Assembly (NCBI GenBank): GCA_022605955.1
Contig: JAKCOZ010000021.1
Location: forward strand, 15,612,161-15,676,160
Length of the DNA: 64,000 bases
Reading direction: 5' to 3'
DNA from: Rallus limicola
Taxonomy: Eukaryota > Chordata > Aves > Gruiformes > Rallidae
The translations under genes were made by a program, and so were the position numbers. Of the stretch, positions 42,104 through 54,218 are shown piece by piece; positions within the stretch are counted from its first letter, which is position 1, and every line of letters begins with the position of its first letter. The notes beneath the pieces are model-generated. The model had not been told where the DNA came from. It did no database searches and was given only the letters and a program-made list of their open reading frames with translations.

Positions 42104-44589
42104 GCTCCCTGTCCCCCCACCCTGTTCCCAAGAGGCTCTACCTCCACTTAATAGATTCACTGTCAGGAATTCTTCTCTGATAGACTCTGCCAGAATGTCC
42201 CTCTATCTTATTCTCTTCTGTTTCACTCTAATTAGATGCCTTTGTATTCCTGTAAGCAATTCCTTTCAATTCTTCTACACCTCTGGAGATGTCTATTTTC
42301 CTCTCTCTTTGTTATCTGCCAGGCTGTCGAGGTTTGAGACCCATCTTCTAAGTCAATCTCTACTGGAACATAATCACCTTGGTGATTCAAATTAACCCTC
42401 TGCCCCCCAGGCGAGCTGGTACCCAGCAGGCAGAGCCACGCAACCCGCTGAGTGCCGCCTCGCAACAGCCTTCAAGAGCAGCTCTTACCGCTTTCCCTTG
42501 CACCTCTACCTTCAACAGCACGCTGACATTCATAACCTGGCAATGTTTTCAGCAACGTGCTGCTTTCCCTTTCTTTGGTTTTCATTTACATCATCACCTC
42601 GACCCACGGTAACCACTTGTTTTCTTTAGCACAACTCTCTTGTTCCACAAGCAACGTACAGGGAGAGAATGAAACACCTGTGAAGCACCCAGGAACAGGT
42701 AATTCTTTGCTGGTAAGAAGGTGGTGAGGTAACAGGCCTTTGCAAGGTCATATCTGCCCTCTGTCTTAGTCTTAGCTCTTTCCTTTACTGACAAAGCCGT
42801 GCCCTGCTCGGTGGTGCCTGCTGAGCTGAAATGGAAGGTGTTTCCCTCCTGTGCTCACCCAATTTATGTCTCATAAACAGAAATTAACTAAACAAACGCC
42901 CGTATCCCCATTGTTAGTGGTATTATAATGAGAACCCAGCTTGATGTGGAAAAAAAACCAACCCTGTGCCTTTCACAACCTGAACATCTTTGATCTGGAA
43001 AAGAAGTAGAGAACCCTGCAAAGCCCCATCCTGTGCCCCCAGTCAGCCCACGATGATGTGCCCCAGCAACAGGCAACTCCCTGACTTCTATGTCATTTTC
43101 TGGGTTTAATTATTCTAGTTCTTGTAGTACCTAACTGGGATAATTCTCCCATGTCTTATGGAAGCTGGGTGGTGAGATCTAGTTGACAAAGTGATTTTTT
43201 TCTTAGCTTCATTTTCCCAAAATACATACCAGAACTAATAATACTGCCTGGTAGGAACTGCCTTTGTAAACCTTTCAGACGTCTGGCCCCTCACTGCACT
43301 GCAATTTATACTCATTCACTCATTCATAGCAGATTTTTTTTTTTTTCCAAGGGAGCTGTCAACTTCAAAAACAAGCTGTATTTCCTTTTCACTCCTTTTT
43401 TTTTTCTTGCCACCAAAAGAAAAAAAAAAAAGAAAGAAAGAAAGAAAGAAATGGCACCCTAAGGCAAAGCAGTGCCAGCTCCTGGCATCCCCGTATGGAG
43501 CGTGGCAGGGACAGCACATGCACCAGGTTACGTTGCCCTGCTTTCGCAGTGGTTTGGCTCCCTAGAGCAGTCTGTTTGCCCACAGACAGAGCTGTGATTG
43601 TGCTTGTTTTCCCTCTCTGTTTTTATATCCCTTTTTCCCTTGCCAGAGATGCTGTATTCCCTGTACCGCTGCTGTGTTTGCAGCCTGGGAGGCTGCAGTT
43701 GCACACCCGCGGGCTGCGTGGCTCACCCAGGCCTGGGCTTGAGGAGGTGGAAGGGGGCACCCATGGAAGCTGGGGGCAGCCCAAAGCCTTCCCCCCATGG
43801 CTCGAACGCAGCCCCTCACCCCAGAGCTGCCACCACCTCATGCTGCAGGGGACTGGGGTACAAGCCCCCATCCCCTCTGGCAAAGGCCATGCCCAGGAAG
43901 GCCCCAGCCCGCCTTAGGTCAGGTCCAGACCCTCCTTGCCAACCCCTGGGCAGCTCCATCCAGTGGCCCCTGCCCAGGGCTGTCCCTGCCAGCCCTCCCC
44001 ACAGCCTGGGCCCAGGGGAGCCACAGGCAAACTGCCTGGGGACGGGGCTCCAGCATTTTGGGCTGCTGTTCCCTCTCCCTGCAGTTGGACTCCAACACCA
44101 GGTCCAAGCCCCCAGCACCCACCAACTCCTCCCCCAGGCCCCTGCTTTTCACCGTGCTGCTTTTTGCTCTTGGTGACAGTGGTTTGTGGGGACATACCCC
44201 AGGTGTCTACGGGACCACCAGCCCCCAAATCCTTCTCAATACATCTCAGTCCTCAGCTTACCCCCCTTTGCCCTCCAGTCCCTAGGGCAGCACGGTACCT
44301 TGAGTCCCTGGGTGTTTGGTGACAGCCGGCCAGCCCTGAGGGGAAGGTGATCGGCTGTGTGAGGAGAGCAGCGTGGCTGCCTGCTCCTCTGCCTTCCTAC
44401 CCAGAGGGCAACTCAGGGGGCTTCCAGGGAGCCAGCACACAATGCCTGTCTGCTGTCATCACAGTGAGGCGTATCCCTGGGTGCTGGGCACGGGGCGAGG
44501 GGCCAGCGCCAGCCTTGGGCTGGGGGTTGGGGGCTTCGGGGTGTGAGAAGGGCCTGTCCCCAGCCAGGGCTGTACTCAGGCACAGTCAC
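42104..44589. other. No gene recognised; FNDC11 upstream DNA
   Basis: AT-rich sequence to about 43.5 kb, then GC-rich sequence. A GAAA microsatellite is at 43418-43451. Open frames at 43.6-44.3 kb are proline-rich and do not resemble a known protein. No kinase (SRMS/PTK6) motif is found. Confidence 0.6.
43418..43451 (+). repeat. A-rich / (GAAA)n microsatellite
   Basis: A poly-A run passing into six GAAA units. Confidence 0.9.
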
Positions 44590-44905
44590 AGGATCGTAGG
44601 GGTTGGAAGGGACCTCCAAAGCTCATCAAGTCCAACCCCCTGCCAAAGCAGGGTCCCTAGGACAGGGCACACAGGGCGGCGTCCAGACAGGGCTGGAATC
44701 TCTCCAGAGATGGAGACTCCACACCCCCCTGGGCAGCCTGGCCCAGGGCTCCCTCACCCTCACTGGGCAAAAGTTCTTCCCCACGTTGCTGGGCACCTTC
44801 CTCTGCTCTAACTTGCAGCCATTGCCCCTTGTCCTGTCCCTACAGACACTGACAAGGGGCTGCCCATGTCCCCCTGTGTCCCACACTTGAGCTATTGATA
44901 CCCAC
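44590..44905 (-). mobile_element. CR1 LINE 3' fragment, antisense
   Basis: Starts with the reverse-complement tail and 'gtaggggttggaagggacc', then the CR1 3' body. Same subfamily as the 24962 copy. Confidence 0.9.
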
Positions 44906-46186
44906 TGATCAGATGCTGGCACAGGATGATGTTTCTCAGAGCTTTGAGTTGCCTCTGCCTCGGTGGGCAGTGAATCCTCCCAGCCCCAGCTGCTCCAAAC
45001 CACCCCTCTGTTTGCAGAATTTCCAGGAGGAGGATTGTGAATGTCCCTGCCTTGAATTCCTGAGCACTGGGACATCACCATCCACCCCACTGCTGCTCTA
45101 CCTGCTCTGAGCCCAGTCTGGGGTGGAGCTGGGATACCCCCAGGTTTGCTTTGGCTTGGCTCTGCGCTGCTTCTTTGCAGATGTTGCTGCCTGCCCAGGA
45201 AAGCACTGGTGGTTCTGGGGTACTACTGGCATGCTGTGGGGTGATCCCTGCGTTCTGAGGGTGAATCCTGGAGTCTTTACACACCCTGATGCTTTGCAGG
45301 GAGGCTGAGGCTGTTTCACACTGTCAGGAGTTTTGGTAACTGAAACACATCATGTTTATTGAAGAGATGTGTTGGGATAGGATGTGACCTGCTCCATTAA
45401 GTACAGCAAACTTCCTTCTGGGTGTTTTTCCTGCTCTGCTTTGCTGTGGGACCCGACTGCCCCATCCATTGTGAGAAGAGACCAGCTCATCTGGTTCAGG
45501 GTGTCAGGCTCAGAGTGCTCATCAGCAAACAGGACAGGTGTCCTGTGTCTGAAGGTGCCTCCATACTCCCTGTGATTAAATCTTTGGGTCAGGGCTTAGC
45601 CTTAATGCTGCCTCGTACGCTTAGCTGGTCCACCTTTGCTAAGCCTTTTTAATTGAATGATAGGCAAGATCCATACCACCAGCCCTGAGCTTCTGCTTGA
45701 ACATCAAGGGAGGAGGCAATCTGTCATTTTAAGAAATCAATGCATCTTCTCAAGGCAGGCAGAGCTTACCATTTCATTTCACAGCTGCCAAGAGATTAAC
45801 TATACAATTGTCAGGTGTGATTCTCCCAACAGACAAGGAAGATAACAAATATGAGTGAAAGCAGGTTGATAGCCTTGCTGGGAGGGGGTGGGAGGTGCCA
45901 GAGATCAGTATTTGGTAATAACACCAAGTTTCTGCAGAAGATGAATGTTCCTGCTCACTTCATGGAGCCAGATCCTGCCCTTCAGGCTGTGTGTGCTGGG
46001 AACTGGAGCTGCCCTTATCCCTTGGCCTCGGTGGTCTGAGAGTGTAAGGGCACAAGAGACATCCTGTGGGGTCCAGCCCACCTCCCCTCCCATTCCAGCC
46101 TCTGCCTGTGCCAGATGCCCAGGGAGGGGGTTCAAACCCAAGCTTGTGCTGTGTCCATTCCCCTCAGCACCTTCTCATCCCAACAG

Positions 46187-46348
46187 AGCCCTGGGCCAGG
46201 CTGCCCAGGGGGTGTGGAGTCTCCATCTCTGGAGATATTCAAGATTTGTCTGGATGCCTGACCTGTCCTAGGGACCCTGCTTTGGCAGGGGGTTGGACTT
46301 GATCTCTGGAGGTCCTTTCCAACCCCTGTGATTCTGTGAATCTGAGTA
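46187..46348 (+). mobile_element. CR1 LINE 3' end, short fragment
   Basis: Only the last 160 bp or so of CR1 is present, with 'gggttggacttgatctct' and one CTGTGATTCTGTGAAT tail. Confidence 0.85.
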
Positions 46349-46790
46349 ATAGCTCTTGGTGGGGAGCACGTCTGCCTTTGAGCTGGGGAGTTCTCTAGGC
46401 TATTCAGGGTGTTCCTGTACCCCAGGGCTGCCCTGAGAAGTGTAGAGGTAGAATATTAAAGTATTGCATACCTGAGCTGAGCTTCTCAGGCAGCAGAGGC
46501 AAAGTCCTGGGCTCAGTGAGCTCTGCTCATCCCTTGGGCAGGGTTAGGGTGTTCCCTGAGCCCCTTCTGTGAGCACAGCGTGTGCATATTGGGGTCACTG
46601 CCAGAGTTGTGCAGAGACTTCTGCCCCAAGCTCCCTCATCCTTCTGACTGTCATAAACACTACCCTTCACCCCAAATCCAGCATGGGAAAATGGAGCCCC
46701 TTTGGCTGCCCCTCTCCCAAAGAGCTGGCCAAGCTTCTGGTGTGACTTCAGGAACAGGAGCACAAACCTGCCCATGGTCCACAGCTGATC

Positions 46791-47330
46791 ATAGAATCAT
46801 AGAATCCCAGACTGGTCTGGGTTGGAAGGGACCCCAAGGATCACAGAGCTCCAACCCCCTGCCACAGGCAGGGACACCAACCTCCAGGCCTGGAGCTACA
46901 CAAGGGTGCCCAGGGCCCCAGCCAACCTGGCCTTCAACACCCCCAGGGACGGGGCACCCACCCCCTCTCTGGGCAGCCCCTGCCAGCCCCTCCCCACTCT
47001 CTCTGCAAAGAACTTCCCCCTAAGATCTAATTTAACCCTTCCCTCCTCCAGCTTCACTCCAGCCCCCTTGTCCTGCCAGGCTCTGCCCTTGAACAAGCTG
47101 ATTCCCCTCCTGTTCCTCTGCTCCCTTCAGGGACTGGCAGGCTGCAATGAGGTCCCCCCACAGCCTTCTCTTCTCCAGGCTGACCCAGCCCAGCTCCCTC
47201 AGCCTCTCTCCAGAGGGGAGCTGCTCCAGCCCTCTGAGCATCTCCGGGGCTCCTCTGACCCCTCTCCAACAGCCCCACATCTTCCTTGTGTTGGGCCCCA
47301 GCTCTGGACACAGGACTCCAGCTGGGGAAA
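46791..47330 (-). mobile_element. CR1 LINE fragment, antisense (copy A)
   Basis: The tail is at left (ATCATAGAATCATAGAATCC), followed by about 500 bp of CR1 3' sequence of a different subfamily from the 44590 copy. 46921-47178 differs at only three positions, by eye, from 49131-49388. Confidence 0.9.
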
Positions 47331-48944
47331 TCAGGAAGCTGAGATTGTTCTGTTTGCAGTGTGAGGGACTGATTCAGCTCAGGATTTCGTAGCTCCCTGG
47401 GAATTAATACAAATACAAATGTGTTTGAAGCCTTCAAACACCAGGTACCGCTTCCCCCCACCCCTCCCCATCAGCCCAGCTGTCTCTGTAGCAGAGCTGA
47501 CAGCCACGTTTGTCACTCTGCCCCATCCTCCTGCCCACAGCATCAAAAGAACTTGTTAACCCTGTCTTTGAGATCAAGATATAAGCAGGCAATTGATTTT
47601 CCTCCCTCTTCTCGTTAGCGAGCTCTGACACTTAATAAAACATATTTTTCCACTCTCAGGGTAAGCAAAGCACCCAGATAGTGCCTGTCAGAGAGACCTG
47701 GGAGCAGGGATTCATCTTTATGGAAAATCAATAGCTGGGACAGAGAAATTGGCAGAACCCAAATTAAAAGTCGCTGGCAATCTCTGTCTTCATATCTCAT
47801 GTCTGCACCAGGAATTTGCTGTGGAGGAACCACCCCAGGGATGGGGAGGAGGATGGACTTGGTGCCTAGTTCTTCCTCTGCTCCTTCCAGACGGGACCTC
47901 ATGGGTGCAGGAGGGTGTCAGGCAGGCGTGGGTTTGGAGCGGCTCTTTGGGCAGCGCCTGGTTCAAGGTGATCCCCGTCCCAGGGACAGAGGGCTGGGCA
48001 ACATGGACCTTCTGACACAGGTTGTGGCACCCTGGCTGTGGCTGGCAGCGCTCTCATAGAAGTCTCCTGATGTCACCATGTCCTCCAGGCTTCCCAGCTG
48101 TGTCCCTGCATCCCCCAATGACACCTGTAACCCCAAGACTTGTGCTTGCCCCATGGGAGCAGGACTCTCAGAGCAGGGCTGTCCATCACCTGGCTGCACC
48201 GAGCTGCTTCAAGCCCCGTTATCACAAGGGGGTTATCACTGGTTTACTCACTGCTTGCTCCCAGTTTCACTGGTGCCTCATACACCTAAGAATAAATTAT
48301 GCATTCCAGATATATCCCGAATCTAAATCATCTCCACACATCAGGGGACTCACTTTGCTCATCAGGCTGTGATTCAGCAGGCTCACTTTGAGAGGGAAGA
48401 GGGATTGAAGTTTTTGAAGGCACTTGAGGGGGGTTCTGCTCTCCTGAGATGGAAAAGCCCCAGCTGGACCAGGCCAGGAAGGAATTAATTGTGTCTCCAA
48501 GGCAGCAATTATCTCCAGCTCGTTATATCCACTAATGGCACCTTAGGAGGGAGCCCCACAGCCTGGACCTGCTGGAGTTTGGGGTAGCTGTTTGCCTACA
48601 GCAGGCTGAGAAGTTTGTGGGTTTGGAGGCAAAAAAAATCATCTTCTGTGTGGTTTTGGGGGAAAAATCTTCCCTGGTCTGTGCCCAGCCAGGAGACCTG
48701 CTCCATCCAGGGCTGAGTGCTCGGGATGTCCTTGGGGCAGGGAAAGGGAGCCTTCATCTCTCCCCTGCTGAGTGTTAGGTGGTTGGACAGCCCAGACAGG
48801 TCTTCAGTGTGTCCTGGTGTGAAACCACGACAAGTGCCACAGGGGAGTCCTAGGGTGGACAGACACTCCACTCTCCCAGTGTGTGCAGGAGGTGAGAGGT
48901 GAGAGTTCTGAGCTGTGGGCTTCAGCAGAGGTTGGTTAACTGAG

Positions 48945-49388
48945 GATCACAGAATCCCAGACTGGGCTGGGTTGGGAGGGACCCCAAGGGTCACAGAGCT
49001 CCAACCCCCTGCCACAGGCAGGGACACCAACCTCCAGGCCTGGGCAACCCCCTGCCACAGGCAGGAACACCAACCGCCAGGCCTGGAGGTTGGTGTCCCT
49101 GCCTGTGGCAGGGGGTTGCCAAGGGCCCCAGCCAATCTGGCCTTCAACACCCCCAGGGACGGGGCACCCACCCCCTCTCTGGGCAGCCCCTGCCAGCCCC
49201 TCCCCACTCTCTCTGCAAAGAACTTCCCCCTCAGATCCAATTTAACCCTTCCCTCCTCCAGCTTCACTCCAGCCCCCTTGTCCTGCCAGGCTCTGCCCTT
49301 GAACAAGCTGATTCCCCTCCTGTTCCTCTGCTCCCTTCAGGGACTGGCAGGCTGCAATGAGGTCCCCCCACAGCCTTCTCTTCTCCAG
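48945..49388 (-). mobile_element. CR1 LINE fragment, antisense (copy B) with internal rearrangement
   Basis: Same element type and boundaries as copy A, but bases about 49002-49120 contain a duplicated and then inverted piece of the element (see palindrome). It ends abruptly at about 49388, where copy A continues. Confidence 0.88.
49043..49120. repeat. 78-bp near-perfect palindrome, no spacer
   Basis: The arms 49043-49081 and 49082-49120 are reverse complements with two mismatches in 39 positions (76/87 and 66/97). The centre is CCAGGCCTGG. The left arm is itself a tandem copy of the CR1 segment immediately before it. Confidence 0.93.
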
Positions 49389-52300
49389 CCCAGCTCAGGA
49401 AGATGGAGCAGGGTCATGGAAGCTCATTTATCTTTCTGGGAGCTCACCAAAGCCTGTTCAGATACCCTTGTGCTGTGCTGCACTTCACAAGACAGACACC
49501 CTTGAGTGTAAGTTCAAGGCAGGCTGCTGTGTCCCACATCCCATGATGACAGCCCTTGCTGGCTCATCTGAGCAGCGAGTTCTCATCCCCCTTTTTCCAG
49601 GAGAACTTCCCAGGGCAGGGGTCTCACTTCCTCAGGTGTGGGAGAGAGACTGAAGCTGGACAATGGGAAACCCCAGAGCCTGCAGCCTTGTCCCCTGGTT
49701 GTCACCTGTAGCCAGCCCTGGATTGAGGCTGTGGCTGGTGGGGAGCACAGTCAGGATACCATCAGACCGTGGTGGTCCCAGAGAGCCTGGTGCTCACCCT
49801 CTGCAGAGCAAGGGACACAAAATCAGCTCCAAGGCTCCAGCATCCATCCTGCTGGGAACAGGGTGCCCAGCACCTTCAGCATGGCAGGCAGAGCTGGAGC
49901 TCTGTGTCCTGGGGTTTCTCTCCTGGCTGGCTCACACTCCCCTCTCTCAGGGCTGGCGTGTTCATCTGCAGCACCCATGTCATGTGCTGGATGAAAACCC
50001 CCCCAGAGTGTGTGTTCCCTCCAGGCACGAGGGGTCAGCACCCCCCCCCCCCCCCAGGGCACGAGCCAGGCAGGGGCTTCTATTTCGTGCCACTGAAGGT
50101 TTGTGGGGAGCTGGGGAACATCTGCATTCCCCAAACAGGGGCAGTACTGGGGCACAAGGAGGGACTGAGGCTCACGGTAAGACAGCAACTTGCTTGGGCT
50201 TGTGGAAGAGGGGAGGTGACCCCTGCGTGGCCAGCTTAGTGCCCCCCCCCCCCCCCCCTGATTTCCAGAAGGCTTTGCAGAGGGACACCCAGCACCGTTG
50301 GCAACACCACAGGCACTGCCCCTTCCTGGGCTCAAGCAGGAGCTGGGTCCGTGCAGAGCTGGAGCTTGGGGCGCTGTGAGGCTGGGTCAGGCTCTGCTGC
50401 TGCTCCGGGGGATGCTCAGCCCAGGCAGGGCCTCATCCAGCCCCGATGCTGGGGCAGGGGGCTGTGGCTCCACACGATGGGGGGGGGTGGTCCGTGTGCT
50501 TGACCCAGGAGGATTGGCAGGGCTGCAGAGCAGGGACGTCACTCTGGGAACGCTGACAGCCCCAGCAGCAGGAGGACAGCGAGGGTGATGTCATGCCCAT
50601 GTCAGCCCATCCATCCCCAGCGCTCCGCAGGCTGGTCCCAGGGGATGCACAGGCTTTGGCAGCTCTAAGTGGGGTTGGAGGCGGATGCAATTCTGGAGAA
50701 CAAGATTCTCTCACAAAACCTGTAAAAAAAGAGAAAAATTAAAAGTTCTTGGCTGAGAAGCTTGTTTAAAGCTCTTGTCTCTGGCAGAGGAAATAAGGCC
50801 TTAATTCCCTGCCTTGCTGCCTGGGTCCCCAGAGGAGTGCAGGCCATTAACTCTGCCAGGAAACGAGCTGTAGAAGTGGCTTTTGTTCATGGAAAGGAGA
50901 CTGACCTGGAAAAGCTCTGGGAGAAGCTGCTGCCTCTGCCACGTGCGGCCCCAGCTGTGGGGGGACTGGGTGGGCACCCTGCGTGGCTCCAGGGGTGTGT
51001 GCTCGGGGCAGGCAGCGGGCAGCAAAAGGGTTTGGCTTTCTGACTTGGCCACCTGTCTTTTCAGAAGCCTTGGCTGGGGTTGGGAGGTGGGTTGGGGGAT
51101 GCTGCTCCCCCTGCTCCATCTCCCAGGTCCCCCGAGGAGGGGAGCAGCTCCGGGGCTGCTGCTGGGGGGTTCTGCAGTGCGGGGCGGGGTGGGGGGGGGG
51201 AAGGATGGGGTGATGGTGGCTGTCCCACACATGGTGAGGGCTGCACTGCTCCTGCCCAAGCTGGCACTGAAGAGCTGTCAGGGTGCAGTGGGCAGTGGGA
51301 TAGATGTATTTAATAAACAAGAGCTCAGTGCCAGCCACAGCCCAGGCAGCAGAGCGCTGGGGAGGGGCTGCCCCCGTGTCAAGGACACCCAGAGCTGTCC
51401 TCCAACCGAATGGGGAGGGGGCAGAGGGTCAGGAGGGTCCATCCTCCTGCCTCGCAGCCGGTGTGGAGAGCAGAGCCCCCCCCCCCCCGCTCGGCTGTGG
51501 CACCCTCACACTTCATCGTCACCTCCACCCGCACCGAGAGCCTCTGAGTCATCTCCCGGCTTAAGTGGAGTGTGTGGGCTCAGCGCAGCTTTAGCTGTTC
51601 ATCCTCTGCTGTGCTGGAGCCTGACACGGGTGAAGCAGAGCTATTCATCAGCGTGGGGCTGAGGCAGATGAACGTCCTGCGCCAGTGAAACAGGCCTTGC
51701 TCTCCTCCTACCAGCTCGAGCAGCTGGTGTCTCTCTCTGGTCAGGGCTGCTGAAGTGGCTGCTCCTTGAGGAGCTCAAGAGATCTTAAAAGAAATATGGA
51801 ACTTGGGTTGTGTACTGAGTGCCTTAGCGCCCTGAGGGTGGAGCGAGGCCCAGGGCCCCTCTGGAGAGGAGGCTCTTCAAAATGTTCTTAGGTGTGACCA
51901 TGCAGGGCCAGGGGTGGGGCCGAGGCTGTTGGCAGCATCTCACAACTCTGGGACATCAGGTCTCTCAGGGCTGAGGTTGGCCCTTGCCCAGCTGGCACCT
52001 GGGACCCTGCCTGGCCTCAGGACCGTGGTGGCTGCCATGGGTGTCCTTGTCCATCCCACCCTCGCCCCCGCTGCCTGGCTGTGGCCTTTGCCACGTGCAG
52101 CTCCACCCCAGCACGTGCCATCTCCTGGTCCCCCCCAGGAGCAGCAGGGCAGGGGATGGCTGGTGCTGGGGTAAGTTCTGTCAGCTATCAAGTAATCGAG
52201 TCTTCCTGGAGCTTAGCAGCCCTCTTTGCATATGAAACAGCAGGTCTCCAGAGAGCAAATCCAGAGTGAAACATTCCTCCTGGTGACTGACACCAACCTC

Positions 52301-54036
52301 TCCCCACTGATGATGTTAAAAGCTTTTTGGCTGTGCCTGGGGTCACCTGCCCTTGCCTGCAGCGTGGTGGCACACGTGTCAAGCTGACCCAGGATCCCAC
52401 CCCAAGCTCCTGCTGGATTTCATCTCCATCAGCTTGCTGAGGAGACCCAGGGCCTGTGAGAGCTCCCAGGGTGTGTCAGGTGCCTGGTCCCAGAGAAGGG
52501 CTGAGGCCATGAACCAGGGGGGCAAAACACTTCTTGTCACAGGTGGAGCTTAGAACAGAGGGAAGGCATGGGGGTAAAGGGAGCCTCCTTGGAGTGCAGC
52601 AGCATTTGTGCTGGGGAGTTTGGGGGTGACTGCCTGCCCGTGGTGGGGGACAGCTCGCTGTGTCCAGGGCAGCAGGATTATGCAGCATCTCTGCAGAGAC
52701 TTGGACACAGACCTGGTGGCAGAGTCCCCCCTGCTCCCCAGCCCACAGGGACGCTGTGAGCAGCTCCACTCACCCAGTAGTAGGTGCCTACAAGACAGTG
52801 AGTGTGGCACAGCCACTCTGCAGCTGCACTTGTCACACAGATGGGGACAGTCTCCAGGCTTGTCCCAGACCCGCTGGCAGCGCTACAGGAGCTGACAGCC
52901 CCTTCCCTGCCCGCAGGCAGGATGCTCCAGGCAGGACCACGGGGGATATTTGGGCACCAGGGTGCTGTGCAGCCAATGCCCCTCAGCACCAAGATAACCC
53001 AGCTGGAAGCTGTGGGGATGGGGACAGGCAGCCTGAGCCTCCCCCTTTACTTACCTGCTGGGGAGTGGGGCAGCTCTGGCCCCTCAGCATGGCTCTGGCT
53101 GGGGCTGGACACGTTCATCTTAGGTCCCTGTCAGCAGCGATTAGGGAGCACAATGCTGAGAGCCATGGAGGGGAGGGAGGGAGAGCCTGCACCCAGCAGT
53201 GCTGGGGCTGCCAGGGAGTGGGAAGGGACGACCGGACACTGAGCACGTCCCCACTGGGGTGCTGCGGCTGCCCGGGGTCACCGGAGGCTGCAGCTCTTAC
53301 ACAAGGGCTGGCAAGCAGGGATGCACTGCCCTGTGTGCTGGGACACCCTGTCCCACACTGGCTTAGGGTGGCCCCAAGCTGCTCAACACCCCAGGAATCA
53401 TTCCCTGCCCTTGTCACTGCAGGATGCAGCTCAGCCTCGCCCTGCTGCTCCCATCGTGGGTGTCGGGTGAGCACTGGGGCTCCCAGCTGCTCAACTGCCT
53501 GGGTTTGGGCTGTGCAGCTGGGATTTGGGGCAGGAAGTCTGGGCAAAGGGAGAAAGTATTCATTAAAACTGCAGCTGTGGAGGCTGTCCCTCAGTGCTGG
53601 TTTACAGCCACCTCTGGAGCAGGTGACAGGGCCAGTAGCTGCTCGTCCTTTGGCTCCCAAACCGTGGGGCTGCCAGGGCAGGGGCAGGATGAGCAGGTGC
53701 TTCCCCAGGCTGTGTGCAAGCAGAGGCTGAGCTCATCACCTCGGCCTGTGTGGTGCCTGCAGAGAGAATGGGGCTAATCCTAATCCAGGGCGAGGATGAA
53801 CAGCCCTTGGGTGCTGTGTGCCAGGAGCCACCTTCTGCTTGGCACCAGCCCCTGTGCCTTGTTTCAGCGCCCTACGCCCCCAGGTCAGGCTGACTAGCCT
53901 AGGCCTGGCTTAGCTAAACCCACCCTCTGGGCTGCCAGGGCTATTGCTGTAGGGACCCCCACTGCTTCAGAGACTCCCTGAGGACAAACACACAGAGTTC
54001 AGAGGTTTCAAGTCAGGTGTGTGGCTTTTCAACCCC
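49389..54036. other. No gene recognised; GC-rich DNA
   Basis: Contains C runs at 50041-50055 (15 C) and 50242-50258 (17 C), and other G-rich tracts. The open frame at 52660-53730 (plus) is long but compositionally biased, without domain-like pattern or conserved motif. I do not call a gene. Confidence 0.55.
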
Positions 54037-54218
54037 ATCAAATAGCTTTATTCACACAAACGTCTCTTTAATTTACAAAGCCTCTGCCACTCATACACAT
54101 CAGGGTATCCACAGTGTTCAAAGAACTTAAATAGAACGTCTCATACCAACCCCAGTAAACCAAGTACAAAAAATATTTATATAAAGTTGTTCACACATAG
54201 GTCCTAGATTACCAGCTT
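54037..54218 (-). other. Putative terminal exon / 3' UTR of an unidentified minus-strand transcript
   Basis: On the minus strand a strong acceptor (long T/C tract ending TTTTGCACAG) precedes 54218. After it come about 160 bp of AU-rich, UTR-like sequence, then AATAAA (plus-strand TTTATT at 54057-54062), with the cleavage site expected near 54040. By human gene order a minus-strand neighbour such as PPDPF could lie here, but I find none of its protein motifs, so the gene is left unnamed. Confidence 0.35.

Noticed and set aside
52660..53730. 356-codon plus-strand frame
   Set aside because: Compositionally biased GC-rich sequence, no domain, no splice context and no recognisable relative.
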